Of a DNA stretch of 64,000 nucleotides, positions 43,706 to 55,420 are shown piece by piece (the first letter of the stretch is position 1; each line of letters starts with the position of its first letter). The stretch covers positions 218,103 through 282,102 of the forward strand of contig WGMR01000007.1 of assembly GCA_016124955.1 (NCBI GenBank), read 5' to 3'. A model generated the notes under the pieces. It saw only the letters and a program-made list of their open reading frames with translations. It was not told the DNA's origin and did no database searches. This stretch comes from Alphaproteobacteria bacterium (GTDB lineage: Bacteria > Pseudomonadota > Alphaproteobacteria > UBA9219 > RFNS01). The position numbers and the translations under genes were made by a program.

Positions 43706-44569
43706 CTAGTCGTTATAGGGCTTTGCGAGCGGGCTGAAATATTCGCGCACACCGTATTTATCGAGGATGCGATCGAAGGTGCCGTCGGCCACGATTTCGC
43801 GGATCGCGTGGTCGATCATGGCGTTGAAGCGCGGATCGGCCGGCAGCAGGAAGGCGTTCGCGAAATACAACACGGCTTTGGACAGCGGCTTGATACTGCC
43901 CGGATTGTTTTTGATGAACATGGAGCCGTTGTAAAGATCCCAGACCATGAAATCGGCCTTGCCTGCCGCGACCGCGACCGCATTTTCCGATGTCGCGGTC
44001 AGTTCGGGGAAGGAAACGACCTTGGCTTGCGGGAAGTGCGAACGCACGATCACCTGCGGCGTGGTGCCATCGACATAGCTAACCGTGTAGGCCGGGTCGT
44101 TGAGCATGCCAAGATTTTCGCTGAAGCGGTTATCGTCTGCACGCACGAAAACGCTGATCTTGCTGTAGTTGACCGGCGCGCTGAAATCGACCCGCCGCGC
44201 GCGGCCCGAATTGGGCCACATCAGCGTGCAAACGGCGTCATACTTGCCGCTCGCGACATCCTCGACCGCCGTGCCCCAGCCGACTTCCTGCGCCCATTCG
44301 ATCTGCAGCGACAGGCGCCGCCCGATTTCCTCCATCAGGTCGTAGCCCGTGCCGCTTTGGCCCGATCCGTCGGGCGCGACGATATTGGAAGGTTCCCAAT
44401 GCGCATAGCCGCAGCGGATTTTCCCCGCCGCCATCACCCTGTCATAGACCGGTGTGGCGGATTGCGCTGCGGCGGCGCTTTCGCCCGGCTGCTGCGTGAA
44501 AGACGCGGCGGCCCAGCCCGCGACGGCAGCGACCAGGGCGGCAAGAACGATTGTTCCGGGCGCTTTCAT
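43706..44569 (-). CDS. Family 3 extracellular solute-binding protein, no permease nearby
   Basis: A 287-aa periplasmic binding protein of the amino-acid ABC transporter type. A signal or anchor segment spans residues 7-26, then lobe 1 begins VMAAGKIRCGYAHWEPSN, with ARRVDFSAPVNYSKISVFVRADD as the hinge region and a lobe 2 containing KADFMVWDLYNGSMFI. No permease or ATPase gene is next to it, so the transporter, if any, is elsewhere; it might instead be a ligand sensor. It ends the run of minus-strand genes after glmM with a 4-bp gap, suggesting cotranscription with glmM. Confidence 0.87.
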   Translation of the reverse strand: MKAPGTIVLAALVAAVAGWAAASFTQQPGESAAAAQSATPVYDRVMAAGKIRCGYAHWEPSNIVAPDGSGQSGTGYDLMEEIGRRLSLQIEWAQEVGWGTAVEDVASGKYDAVCTLMWPNSGRARRVDFSAPVNYSKISVFVRADDNRFSENLGMLNDPAYTVSYVDGTTPQVIVRSHFPQAKVVSFPELTATSENAVAVAAGKADFMVWDLYNGSMFIKNNPGSIKPLSKAVLYFANAFLLPADPRFNAMIDHAIREIVADGTFDRILDKYGVREYFSPLAKPYND

Positions 44570-44573
44570 GGGG

Positions 44574-45908
44574 TCAGGCAGCCTTTTCGATCACGGCTGA
44601 AAGTTCATCGACCAGCGCGCGCACAAGCTTTTCATCGTCGCCTTCCGCCATCACGCGCACGACAGGTTCGGTGCCCGAACGGCGGATCAGGATGCGTCCG
44701 TTGCCGTTCAGCTTCACCTCCGCCGCTTCGATCGCGCGCTTCACGGCGGGCATTTCCAGCACTTCGGGCGGCGCGGCGACGTTATGCAATATTTGCGGCA
44801 ACGGCTTGAAAAGATTAAGCGTTTCGCTGGCCTTGCGCCCGCCCTGCCGGATCACGGCCAGAACCTGCAGCGCCGCGATCAGCGCGTCGCCGGTGGTGCA
44901 ATAATCGCTTAGAATCATGTGGCCCGATTGTTCGCCGCCAAGATTGCAGCCGCTGGCGCGCATGTGTTCGGTTACGTACCTGTCGCCCACGGCGGTGCGA
45001 TGCAGCGCGATTTGCTGTTGTTTCAGGAACCGTTCGAGCCCGAGGTTGGACATCACGGTCGCCACGACGGCGTTGCCCTTGAGCCGTCCGACCTTCGCCC
45101 ATGATTGTGCGATCAGCGCCATAAGCTGATCGCCGTCCACGCGCTTGCCGCGTTCGTCCGCCACGATCAAGCGGTCGGCATCGCCGTCAAGCGCGATGCC
45201 GATATCGGCTTCGTGCGCGATCACGGCTTCCTGCATCATTTCCGGCGCGGTGGCACCGCAATTGCTGTTGATGTTGCGGCCGTTGGGCCAGATCGCAATC
45301 GGCACCACTTCGGCCCCCAGCTCCCACAGCACGGCGGGCGCGACCTTATAGGCGGCGCCGTTGGCGCAATCGACCACGATCTTCATGCCGTCAAGCCGCA
45401 GCCCGGGCGGGAAGGTGCCCTTGACCCATTCCACATAGCGGCCGATCGCGTCATCGAGCCTGCTAGCGCGGCCCAGCTGGTCTGATGGCACCGGGGCGGC
45501 CGGGCTTTCGATCAGGGCCTCGATCCGGCTTTCGAGTTCGTCGGAAAGTTTATAGCCGTCGGGCCCGAACAGCTTGATGCCGTTATCTTCAAACGGATTG
45601 TGGGAGGCGGATATCATAACGCCGAGATCGGCGCGCAGGCTGCCCGTGAGCATGGCGACGGCGGGCGTTGGCAGCGGACCGAGCAAAATGACATCCATCC
45701 CCATGCTGATGAACCCGGCCGTAAGCGCGGGTTCGAGCAGATAGCCGGAAAGCCTCGTATCCTTGCCGATCACGACGCGATGGCGGTGTTCGCCGCGCTG
45801 GAACACGGCGCCCGCCGCCTGCGCCACGCGCAGCGCGATTTCAGCCGTCATCGGCGGTTCGTTCGCCTTGCCGCGGATGCCGTCTGTGCCGAAATATTTG
45901 CGGGTCAT
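44574..45908 (-). CDS. glmM: Phosphoglucosamine mutase
   Basis: Converts glucosamine-6-phosphate to glucosamine-1-phosphate for peptidoglycan and lipopolysaccharide synthesis. The opening [14 protein letters not shown], the active-site phosphoserine loop [17 protein letters not shown] (Ser102), the metal-binding loop ALDGDADRL, the sugar loop GGEQSGH and the phosphate-binding [12 protein letters not shown] are all present. 444 aa, the normal length. In alphaproteobacteria glmM commonly lies downstream of ftsH; here several membrane-protein genes intervene. Confidence 0.97.
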   Translation of the reverse strand: MTRKYFGTDGIRGKANEPPMTAEIALRVAQAAGAVFQRGEHRHRVVIGKDTRLSGYLLEPALTAGFISMGMDVILLGPLPTPAVAMLTGSLRADLGVMISASHNPFEDNGIKLFGPDGYKLSDELESRIEALIESPAAPVPSDQLGRASRLDDAIGRYVEWVKGTFPPGLRLDGMKIVVDCANGAAYKVAPAVLWELGAEVVPIAIWPNGRNINSNCGATAPEMMQEAVIAHEADIGIALDGDADRLIVADERGKRVDGDQLMALIAQSWAKVGRLKGNAVVATVMSNLGLERFLKQQQIALHRTAVGDRYVTEHMRASGCNLGGEQSGHMILSDYCTTGDALIAALQVLAVIRQGGRKASETLNLFKPLPQILHNVAAPPEVLEMPAVKRAIEAAEVKLNGNGRILIRRSGTEPVVRVMAEGDDEKLVRALVDELSAVIEKAA

Positions 45909-46021
45909 GCCTGTTCCGTTCCTGGCCGGGTTGCGGGCCTATTTTACGGGGCAAAACCCGCATAAAGCAATGCGGGGATTGTTACGTTTTGTTACCCCCG
46001 GGGAAAGCCCCGCGCTGCCCG

Positions 46022-47905
46022 CTATTTGCCAGCCGGGCGGTAGAGCTTGTAATCGCTGCCTTCGGGCAGCGGCACGGGCTTCAGCCATGCGGGCGGGTCG
46101 CCCGCAGCCAGCCGGGCGGCCAAAGTCGGCTCCGTTTCCGGCACGCCTTCCTGCGTATCGTAGGCGATGCTGTAGTAACGGCAGATCAGCACGAGGTCGG
46201 CCTTGTTATTGAGCAATATGTTGTGCGCCGCCTTATCGTCGATGCTTGAAAAGAAATTGTCGGGCACCAGATTGCCGGCGGTGTTATAGGGCGCGGCGAA
46301 CACGCTGTGTTTCGTGCGATACAGAAGTTCCGCTCCGTCATTGATATCGTTCATGATCAGCATCGGTTTTCCATAGGTTTCTTCAAGATAGCGTGCGACC
46401 GGCGGCAGATTGCAATCGAGCTTCTTGTGGGTCATGGGGAACAACAACACATCAAGCCACGGCCGTTCGCCGCGCGCGGTGGTAGCGCCGAAGGCGATCA
46501 CGACGCCAAGCAGCAGCAGCTTGCCCGTGAAGTAAACGCGCCGCTGCACCGCCGCCTCGCCGTGCGCCAGCGCTTCGCGCAATTGCAGAAGCAGCGCGGT
46601 GGCGGGCACCAGCGCGAACAGGCAAGCGAAGCTGGTGACCCGCATTTGCCAGAAAATTTGCAGCAGGACGGCCGCGCTGGTGAAAAGCGCGAAGAACAGC
46701 CAGATAATCCTGGTGGCGTCGCGCGCCAGAATGTGCCGCCGCCAGCTGATGGCCGCGCCGACCAGCGGGAAAAGGATGAAGGTGCAAAAGCGCGCCAGCA
46801 GGGCCATGACACCCTGCGGATCGTAGGTCGTATGGCTAAGCTGATAGGTGAAGGGCTGCGCTTCGATTACATTTTGCATGATGTGCGCGGCTACCGCGGG
46901 CTTGTAGTCGGCATAAATGCCGTGCCAGGCTTGTGGCAGCGCCAGCGCGACGCCGCAGGCGATCACAATGCCGATTGCCGCGGCACGCAGGAAACGTTTG
47001 CGTATATCGAGCGTGCGGCATGCCACAAATTCGATCCCCGCAAGCCACAGGAACACCGCAAACGCCGCCAGCACATAGGCGGCGGAATACCAGCTGATGC
47101 TCAGCTCCATCAGCATTTCCGGCGGGCGTGCCATCGGCAGCAGCGCAAGGTTGGCAAGGAACAGCGAAGCGCCGAATATGGTGCCGGACCGTTCCATCGC
47201 GAACGGGTCGCTGAGCCGCGCGATGCCGAGGCAGAGCGTGAAAAGCATCAGCCATGGCAGAATTTCGGCCCCGATCCAGAAACCGCAAGCAAAGGTTATG
47301 CCCGCTGCCACCGCCCATTTGATCGCGTACGGGCGTTGCACCAGCCGGATCAGCGCCGCAAGCCCGAACCCGGCGATCAGCAGTTGCCACGCATGGTGAT
47401 CGACCCGCCCGGGCGTGAACTGGAACAGCAATGTGTGGGTGAAGGGCACAAAAAGCGTGACCAGTTTCGCATAATCCTTGCCCGTAACGGGCGCGGCCAT
47501 GACCGGCAGAAGCTTGAGCAGCAGCAGAAAAAGAATCACCGGCACGATCAGCGCGGCATACAGTGCCGCCAGCTTCAGCGGCAAGCCGGAGGCCGCGAAC
47601 AGCGCCGTAAACCCCGCCAGCGGCAGATCAACCAGCCGCGACCATGGCACGACAAAATTTTCCCCGGGGTTCAGTCGCGGCTGGACGGTATCGTACCAGC
47701 CGGCCAGAGGGCCGCCTTCATGTGTCAGCCAGTTCATGACCTGCACCAGCCGGGTGTAATCGTCCGGGTCCTGCAGGCGGCCGGTATGCAGCGGACTCAG
47801 CGAATGGAACAGAAAGCTGGTGACAACAAAAACGAACACAAGCTGCGGCAGCCACGGGTAGGGCGGTTTGAAGAAGCGGTCAAAAAAGCGGGCCGGTGCG
47901 ATCAT
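46022..47905 (-). CDS. GT-C-type integral membrane protein, STT3-like (paralogue 1)
   Basis: A 627-aa polytopic protein with about 11-12 membrane segments and a C-terminal periplasmic domain of about 120 residues. Just after the first membrane segment comes an acidic motif DPDDY (46-50), then GWYDTVQPRLNPG and VPWSRLVDLPLAG. After the next membrane segments comes GRVDHHAWQ (Asp169, His170, His171). Such early acidic and DHH motifs are characteristic of GT-C enzymes including STT3/PglB oligosaccharyltransferases. No WWDYG motif is seen, so an STT3 function is not established. It overlaps the related upstream gene by 4 bp (ATGA), so the two are translationally coupled. Confidence 0.72.
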   Translation of the reverse strand: MIAPARFFDRFFKPPYPWLPQLVFVFVVTSFLFHSLSPLHTGRLQDPDDYTRLVQVMNWLTHEGGPLAGWYDTVQPRLNPGENFVVPWSRLVDLPLAGFTALFAASGLPLKLAALYAALIVPVILFLLLLKLLPVMAAPVTGKDYAKLVTLFVPFTHTLLFQFTPGRVDHHAWQLLIAGFGLAALIRLVQRPYAIKWAVAAGITFACGFWIGAEILPWLMLFTLCLGIARLSDPFAMERSGTIFGASLFLANLALLPMARPPEMLMELSISWYSAAYVLAAFAVFLWLAGIEFVACRTLDIRKRFLRAAAIGIVIACGVALALPQAWHGIYADYKPAVAAHIMQNVIEAQPFTYQLSHTTYDPQGVMALLARFCTFILFPLVGAAISWRRHILARDATRIIWLFFALFTSAAVLLQIFWQMRVTSFACLFALVPATALLLQLREALAHGEAAVQRRVYFTGKLLLLGVVIAFGATTARGERPWLDVLLFPMTHKKLDCNLPPVARYLEETYGKPMLIMNDINDGAELLYRTKHSVFAAPYNTAGNLVPDNFFSSIDDKAAHNILLNNKADLVLICRYYSIAYDTQEGVPETEPTLAARLAAGDPPAWLKPVPLPEGSDYKLYRPAGK

Positions 47906-49854
47906 GGCTTGATTCTATACAAAACATAGTTGGTCTTGAAGGGCAGAACGATACGCTCAAGCCATGGCGGGGCATCCAGCGTCAGCATCCGGCCCAGCAG
48001 TTGCCGCCGCGCCTGCAGCGATGCCGGTACGTCTTTGTGCAGGGTGCGCAGCCGGCCCGCCTCAAGTTCGGCCTGCGCCGCATCGCCCGGCAGCCAGTGG
48101 CTATGCACCGCATTGACGCATAAAAGCGCAAGCGTGGCGCCGCGTTCCCGTGCCATGGCATGGGCCTTTTCGCTGTCGGTGCTGCGCAGGAATTCGTCCA
48201 CGAAGCTGTTGCCTGTCACGTTATAGGGCGCGGCATAGATACCGTGCTGCGTGCGGAACAGGAATTCCGGCCCCGCGCCCATGGTGGTGATGATATTCTG
48301 CTGTTTCGCACCAAGGCCCTTCGGGTCATTCAGCACCTTGACCAAATCACCCGGCGCGCAGGGGTGCGGCGGCATTTGCGCCAGATAAAAAAGGGTGTTG
48401 GGCATCAGCGGGCGCCCGTCGGCGATGGCGGGGATGATCAAAATCGGCAGCGGCCCCAGCCACAAAAGCAAAAGCAGCTGTTTGTAATGCAGCGTGCGGC
48501 CGGAAAAACGCTTCGCATAATTGTGCCAGCACGCCACCCCTGCCCACGCCATGACCGGCAGCGCGAAAAGATGCGCGAAGCTATCGACCCGTGCCTGCCA
48601 GAACATGGTCATGCCCGTGCTGATGGCGAGGAACCATGTGAAAGTTTGCCACAGCAATTGTTGCCGCCCGCGCGTGCGTGTACAGCGTCGCGCGGCGATA
48701 GAAAGCGCCAGCAGCGGCCAAAGGAAATTCCAGGTGATAAAAGGCGTATAGGCGGCAATACCGAGGATATTGAAGCGCAGGCCCCCCAGCCGCTCCAGCA
48801 GCGGCTTTGCTTCGACAACCTTATCGAGGATCAGGCGCGTATTATCCGCGCTCATTTCCGCATAGACGCCGCCCGCCGCCAGCGGCACGAGCTGGAAGAA
48901 GGCCACACCGGCCAGCGCCGCGATAAAAGCCATGATGACGAAACGCACGGCGATATCGCGCGTGCCGCGCGCAGCCAGCCGGAACAGCGCAAGCGCAAGC
49001 GCCGCAAGCGCCGCGAACGCCGCCTGTGCCAGCGACAGGCGGAAGAATTGCAGAACAAGCCATTCGCCCGGCGCGCGCACAAACGGCAACAGGACAAGCA
49101 AACACAGCGTCAGCGCGCCCGCGAACATAGCCGCAAGGCGCGGCCAATTGCGCACATCGTTCGGCCTGCAAACCGCCAGCATGGCGAGCCAGCCGAGCGA
49201 GGCCAGCATCCAAAGCATGCTTTCGGCGCCGACCGCGACGCCAAGCGCGTGGAAGGCCGCCGCGCCGCACAGCCAGCGAACGCTGCCGCGCAGGATGCCG
49301 TGGGACAAACAGGTGAAGGCGATGCCGGCAAGGATGATTTGCCAGCCGTGATGATCGACCCGCATCGGCATCACTTCGCGCACCGCCGGCATGAAGAACA
49401 GCGCCATCGGCGGCACCAGCCACAGCCAGCTGCGCCGCACGAGCAGCCGCGCCATTTCCGACCATGTTCCGATCAGCACGATCAGAAGAAGAAGCGGGAC
49501 GAAAAAACCGGTCAGCAGCGCCGCGCCGAGGCGGCCAAAAAGCGGCGAAAGCAGCGCAACGCCCGCCGCGAGCGGCAGATCGGGCAAGCGCGACCAATCA
49601 AGCACGAAGGGCTGCGCCGCGCCGGGATCGAGCCGGGGCTGGGTAAAATCATACCAGCCCGCCAGCACCCCGCCGGGGTGATCGAGCCAGTTGAACACCT
49701 GCACGAAGCGGGCGTAATCGTCCGGGTCGATAAAATGCCCGTTCAGAAACGGGCTGGCGGGGTTGATGAAATAGCTTGCGCCCACATAAAGCAGGACGAT
49801 CAGCAGGGTTTTTTGCCAAAGCCTGTCGGCGGGCAGGGGGCGCGCATGATGCAT
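47902..49854 (-). CDS. GT-C-type integral membrane protein, STT3-like (paralogue 2)
   Basis: A 650-aa paralogue of the next gene downstream, sharing its plan: first membrane segment, IDPDDY (Asp43, Asp45, Asp46), GWYDFTQPRLDPG, then MRVDHHGWQ (Asp167, His168, His169), about ten further spans, and a C-terminal periplasmic domain with FLFRTQHGIYAAPYN that aligns with LLYRTKHSVFAAPYN of paralogue 1. The start at the ATG at 49854 is preferred over an upstream extension with no hydrophobic character. Substrates are unknown; lipid-linked sugar transfer is the family expectation. Confidence 0.72.
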   Translation of the reverse strand: MHHARPLPADRLWQKTLLIVLLYVGASYFINPASPFLNGHFIDPDDYARFVQVFNWLDHPGGVLAGWYDFTQPRLDPGAAQPFVLDWSRLPDLPLAAGVALLSPLFGRLGAALLTGFFVPLLLLIVLIGTWSEMARLLVRRSWLWLVPPMALFFMPAVREVMPMRVDHHGWQIILAGIAFTCLSHGILRGSVRWLCGAAAFHALGVAVGAESMLWMLASLGWLAMLAVCRPNDVRNWPRLAAMFAGALTLCLLVLLPFVRAPGEWLVLQFFRLSLAQAAFAALAALALALFRLAARGTRDIAVRFVIMAFIAALAGVAFFQLVPLAAGGVYAEMSADNTRLILDKVVEAKPLLERLGGLRFNILGIAAYTPFITWNFLWPLLALSIAARRCTRTRGRQQLLWQTFTWFLAISTGMTMFWQARVDSFAHLFALPVMAWAGVACWHNYAKRFSGRTLHYKQLLLLLWLGPLPILIIPAIADGRPLMPNTLFYLAQMPPHPCAPGDLVKVLNDPKGLGAKQQNIITTMGAGPEFLFRTQHGIYAAPYNVTGNSFVDEFLRSTDSEKAHAMARERGATLALLCVNAVHSHWLPGDAAQAELEAGRLRTLHKDVPASLQARRQLLGRMLTLDAPPWLERIVLPFKTNYVLYRIKP

Positions 49855-49906
49855 GGGCGGGAGGATAAGTGAAGAAGCGCCCGGCGGCAAACCCGGGCTG
49901 CCGGCG

Positions 49907-51139
49907 TTATTGCAGCTGGTTGCGCCTGCGCCACCAGCGGCGGCCTTGCAGGATGGCGACGTCAACGCGCTGGAACAGGCGCATTTTCTGCAAGCTGAAA
50001 AGCCAGAGCGGCGTCGCCATCAGGCTGAGCGATATGACGGCGACGACGTATTTGTAACTGTCGAGGTCGATGGTCTTGACCTCAAGCCCCATGGCGGCGA
50101 GCACGAAGGAAAATTCGCCTATCTGCGCCAGCACCGCGCCTATCCTGCCCGCTTCCTGCCGCTCCATGCCCTGCATATGCAGGATCAGATAGTTCGCCAC
50201 CGTCTTCATGCACATCGCAAAGAACACCAGTGCCAGCACGCTGATAATATGTTCTTTTAGGAACGAAAGATCGATCAAAAGCCCGATCGAGAGGAAGAAC
50301 ACCATGATCATGACTTCGAAGATCGGCTTGGTCTGTTCTTCGAGGCGCTTGCTGTGCCGCGTTTGCCCGAGCGCCAGCCCGGCAAGGAAAGCGCCGTAGG
50401 CGGCCGAAAGACCGAGCAGGCCCGAAAGCGCGGCGGCGGAAAAACAGAAGGCCATGGCCATCAACGCGCCTTGACGTTGCACCGCATCTTCGCGGATATG
50501 ACGGACCTTGCTCCACAGCCAATCGAGCAGGCGCGGACGTTTGAGAAGGACGAACATAATCACGACGATCAGCGCGACCGCGATAAACAGCCGGGCGATG
50601 CCGATATAATTGAAACCTTCATGCGTATTCATGGCGCCGATGATCAGCAGCATCGGGATCACGGCTATATCCTGCGCCACCAGAATGCCGGTGCAGGTTT
50701 CACCCTGCCGCGTGGCCTTGAGCCCCATATCCTCGACGATCTTGAGCGCGACCGCCGTGCTGCTGAGCGAAAGAGCGAAACCGAGCAGGACGGAGCGGCT
50801 GAGCGGCCAATCGAGGAAGAAGCCGAACAGGAACATGGCCGCGAGGCCGATCGCGATTTGCAGCGCGCAGGTGATCAGCGATATACGCGCGATCGACATG
50901 AAGCGTTCGAGGTGAATTTCCATGCCGGCGAGGAAAAGCAGCAGCAGGATGCCGACCTCGGCCATCAGGGATATGCTTTCCTGCCCATGCACGAGCCCGA
51001 GCACATGCGGCCCGAACAGCACGCCGACGAGGATGTAGCCGACCAGCATGGGCTGGCGCAGCCGCTGGAATACGACGCCGCCGATGAACGCAGCCGCCAG
51101 AATGATGGCAAAATGCGTCAGGGAGGTGGTGTGTTCCAC
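49907..51139 (-). CDS. CPA2-family cation:proton antiporter (Kef-like membrane domain)
   Basis: A 410-aa polytopic protein of the monovalent cation:proton antiporter-2 family. Start is GTG at 51139 with AGGAAGG upstream. About 12 membrane segments; the second holds RLRQPMLVGYILVGVLFGP, and a later one FLAGMEIHLERF, both typical of KefB/KefC and related carriers. No RCK/TrkA-N domain follows, so it is the membrane domain alone. The ion (K+ or Na+) cannot be read from sequence. Confidence 0.9.
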   Translation of the reverse strand: MEHTTSLTHFAIILAAAFIGGVVFQRLRQPMLVGYILVGVLFGPHVLGLVHGQESISLMAEVGILLLLFLAGMEIHLERFMSIARISLITCALQIAIGLAAMFLFGFFLDWPLSRSVLLGFALSLSSTAVALKIVEDMGLKATRQGETCTGILVAQDIAVIPMLLIIGAMNTHEGFNYIGIARLFIAVALIVVIMFVLLKRPRLLDWLWSKVRHIREDAVQRQGALMAMAFCFSAAALSGLLGLSAAYGAFLAGLALGQTRHSKRLEEQTKPIFEVMIMVFFLSIGLLIDLSFLKEHIISVLALVFFAMCMKTVANYLILHMQGMERQEAGRIGAVLAQIGEFSFVLAAMGLEVKTIDLDSYKYVVAVISLSLMATPLWLFSLQKMRLFQRVDVAILQGRRWWRRRNQLQ

Positions 51140-51232
51140 GGGTCGGGCCTTCCTATCGGGGGTTACGGGCGGCTCTTTTATTATTATATTGTGGCGGCGC
51201 CGTGGTGAAAGGGCTTTTTGGCCTTGAAACCG

Positions 51233-51454
51233 CTATTTCCGCAGGTGCAGGCAATTTTTTAGCCGGGCCGCGCCGATATAGAGGTATGTCGAAGCCAGCG
51301 AAACCACGAATGCCGTTGCAAGCAAGGCCGGTACGCCTACCCCAAAGCTAAGCAGCATCTTCGCGGCGAAAGAATAGCCGAGCATCTTGGATATGCCCGA
51401 GCCAACCAGCGCGGCAGCTGCAACGGCCATAAGAGAGCGTATGTCAAATCTCAT
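51233..51454 (-). CDS. Small two-span membrane protein, unknown
   Basis: 73 aa with two hydrophobic segments at about residues 8-27 and 42-62 and a basic C-terminus (ARLKNCLHLRK). Its start overlaps the stop of the upstream gene by 4 bp (ATGA), so the two form a coupled pair. No family recognised. Confidence 0.6.
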   Translation of the reverse strand: MRFDIRSLMAVAAAALVGSGISKMLGYSFAAKMLLSFGVGVPALLATAFVVSLASTYLYIGAARLKNCLHLRK

Positions 51455-51822
51455 GAACCCGGCCCCGGAGGCAGATAGCGGTCAAGGCCGGAAAACTGCG
51501 CCCTCACATAATCCGCGTCTCTTGGGCTGAAGTAGAAGTTCTTGACGAGATAGGCCGAAACGACGGCCGAAGCTGCCGTCACGCCAATCAGGAACACAGG
51601 GTCGAGCTGCAGCACAAGGTGGATGAGGTTGCCAATCACCGGCCATGCCGTCGGCAGGGTTGATTCGGGCACGAAAGCCAGCGTGACGGATGCGCCGCCG
51701 AGACCCACCGTCGTGCCGATTGCCGCGGCGCGGCGAAATTGCACGAGTGCCGCGTTGTCGATGCCAATCGAAGCAAGCTGTCGTTCCGTTTCGGGCAGGA
51801 GAGTGATTTCTTGCTCTGCCAT
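51451..51822 (-). CDS. Small membrane protein, unknown
   Basis: 123 aa. An acidic N-terminal 30 residues precede two hydrophobic segments at about 32-52 and 74-92, and the C-terminus is polar and Pro-rich (LDRYLPPGPGS). It is translationally coupled to the 73-aa gene that follows. It starts 134 bp downstream of the ftsH stop and may have its own promoter there. Confidence 0.65.
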   Translation of the reverse strand: MAEQEITLLPETERQLASIGIDNAALVQFRRAAAIGTTVGLGGASVTLAFVPESTLPTAWPVIGNLIHLVLQLDPVFLIGVTAASAVVSAYLVKNFYFSPRDADYVRAQFSGLDRYLPPGPGS

Positions 51823-51956
51823 AGTGCTTCCATAAAAAATACAGTGCCGAATATGGCGATATTAATATGCCTAAACCGATGGCCTTGCAACGCGCATGCA
51901 TCGCGAACCCGCGTTAACCATACAGGGTGTTGTAACGGAAACTTTTTCCAGTAGTG

Positions 51957-53894
<1,938 letters not shown>

Positions 53895-54052
53895 ATTTCA
53901 GTCCTTTCCGGGAAGGCTTGTGCCACTAGCATGGCCCTACTTCTCTTAAGATAGTGCAAATTTGCATAACTACAATGATAAACCGGTAAAAACGGCATGA
54001 GCGGGGCGCATAAATTTTGCTGAAAAAACAACAAGTTCAATTGCTTGGCGGG

Positions 54053-55348
54053 TCAGCGGACAAAGGAGGCCGAAACGGAAATATTTTTTGCTTCCTTTCC
54101 CGGCAGAGGAACCGCCCATAAATCGCCGTCGCGCCACAGCGCGGGCAGCGCCGCGCGCGCCTTGCCGCGTGCAACGGCCTTGCGCAAACCGGGCGCGATT
54201 TCATCAAGCTGTGCATGCGGCTGCGTGCCGAGCGGCCCGACGATAAGCCCTTCGGGCGCTTCGCTGTCATGCAGCGTCACGGTAAAGCGGCCATCCCATA
54301 CGATGGTTTCGCCGCCGCTGATGCCCTGCCTGTCGTTGATCGCGGCGGGTTCGCGCAAAATCGTCAGCATGCCGTTGCATGCGTGCAGTTCGCAGCCATG
54401 CAGCGTGCGCGCCGCTTCGTCTTCGGCAAGCAGCCCGCGCCAAGCCGCCAGCAACGGTTCGTGCTTGGGGCCATACCCGTCCTTGCCCGCAACAAGCTGC
54501 AGCATGGCAGACAGCGCCCGAAGCTGGATTTCAAGCGGTGCCGTGCGCATCGCGGCGATATCGAGCGTGGCGCAACCTGCGGCATCGACCGCAGCGCAGC
54601 GCGCAAGCAATTCCTGCGTGTAATGGGAAAGCGCATCGCTCGCGCTTGCGGCGCGTGCGGCAAGGCCGCGCAGCCTGTCTATATCCAGCCCTTCGGCGGC
54701 CAGTGCCTGCATCGCGCCGCGCAGCCGTCCGCGCGCGAAACGCCCGCTGTTGTTGCCGGGGTCGGTCACATAGTCCTGCCCATGGGCTTCGCAAGTCGCG
54801 ATCAGCCGTTCTTTCGGCACATCGAGCAAGGGGCGCAGAAGATTGATGCCGCCAAGCTTCGTTGCCGCGCGCATGCCAGCAAGCCCGTCGATGCCCGTGC
54901 CCTTTGCAAGGCGCATCAGAAGCGTTTCGGCCTGATCGCCCGCATGGTGCGCGAGCAGAAGGTCGGTAATGCCATGACGGTGGCAGGCTTCGAGCAGCAG
55001 GCGGTAGCGCGCCACGCGCGCGTTTTCCTGTATCGCGCGCGTCACGCCGCCATGTTCCCAGACAAGGATTTCATTTTCCACCCCGGCCGCGCCAAGCCAT
55101 GCGCCGACGCGCGCCGCTTCCCCGGCGCTTTCGGGGCGCAGACGATGATCGACAATAAGCGCGGTCACGCGCCTGCCGTAGGCCCGTGCCCAATCGCGTA
55201 GCAGCAGCGCAAGCGCCATGCTGTCCGGCCCACCGGAAACCGCGACAGCGATGCGCTTGCCGGGTTGTACGGGCAGCATAAGCGCGAGTTCGGCCGCATC
55301 GAGCGGCCGGGCGGTTCGGGGGGCTTCCTGTTTAAGCGTTTTGAACAT
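54053..55348 (-). CDS. tilS: tRNA(Ile)-lysidine synthase
   Basis: Modifies C34 of tRNA-Ile(CAU) to lysidine, changing its codon and amino-acid specificity. 431 aa with the ATP-pyrophosphatase P-loop SGGPDS at residues 38-43, the HHAGDQAETLLMRL motif and GIDGLAGM downstream, followed by a C-terminal domain. It sits between cpoB and ftsH, the conserved alphaproteobacterial order, although an extra membrane-protein gene separates it from cpoB here. Confidence 0.95.
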   Translation of the reverse strand: MFKTLKQEAPRTARPLDAAELALMLPVQPGKRIAVAVSGGPDSMALALLLRDWARAYGRRVTALIVDHRLRPESAGEAARVGAWLGAAGVENEILVWEHGGVTRAIQENARVARYRLLLEACHRHGITDLLLAHHAGDQAETLLMRLAKGTGIDGLAGMRAATKLGGINLLRPLLDVPKERLIATCEAHGQDYVTDPGNNSGRFARGRLRGAMQALAAEGLDIDRLRGLAARAASASDALSHYTQELLARCAAVDAAGCATLDIAAMRTAPLEIQLRALSAMLQLVAGKDGYGPKHEPLLAAWRGLLAEDEAARTLHGCELHACNGMLTILREPAAINDRQGISGGETIVWDGRFTVTLHDSEAPEGLIVGPLGTQPHAQLDEIAPGLRKAVARGKARAALPALWRDGDLWAVPLPGKEAKNISVSASFVR

Positions 55349-55420
55349 GGAACGATTATGACATGGGCGCGTATGTGCAGCAAGGCAGGGTGCGGCGCGC
55401 GCAAACCCAAGCAGGCCCGG

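Noticed and set aside
46307-49872. Plus-strand open frames of 540 and 570 codons opposite the GT-C pair
   Set aside because: Gln/Arg/Lys-rich translations are mirror images of hydrophobic membrane proteins; the minus-strand genes have clear membrane topology and motifs.
53895-54052. Sigma-32 promoter ahead of ftsH
   Set aside because: The region is AT-rich, but I found no CTTGAA-type box at correct spacing from a CCCCAT-type box.
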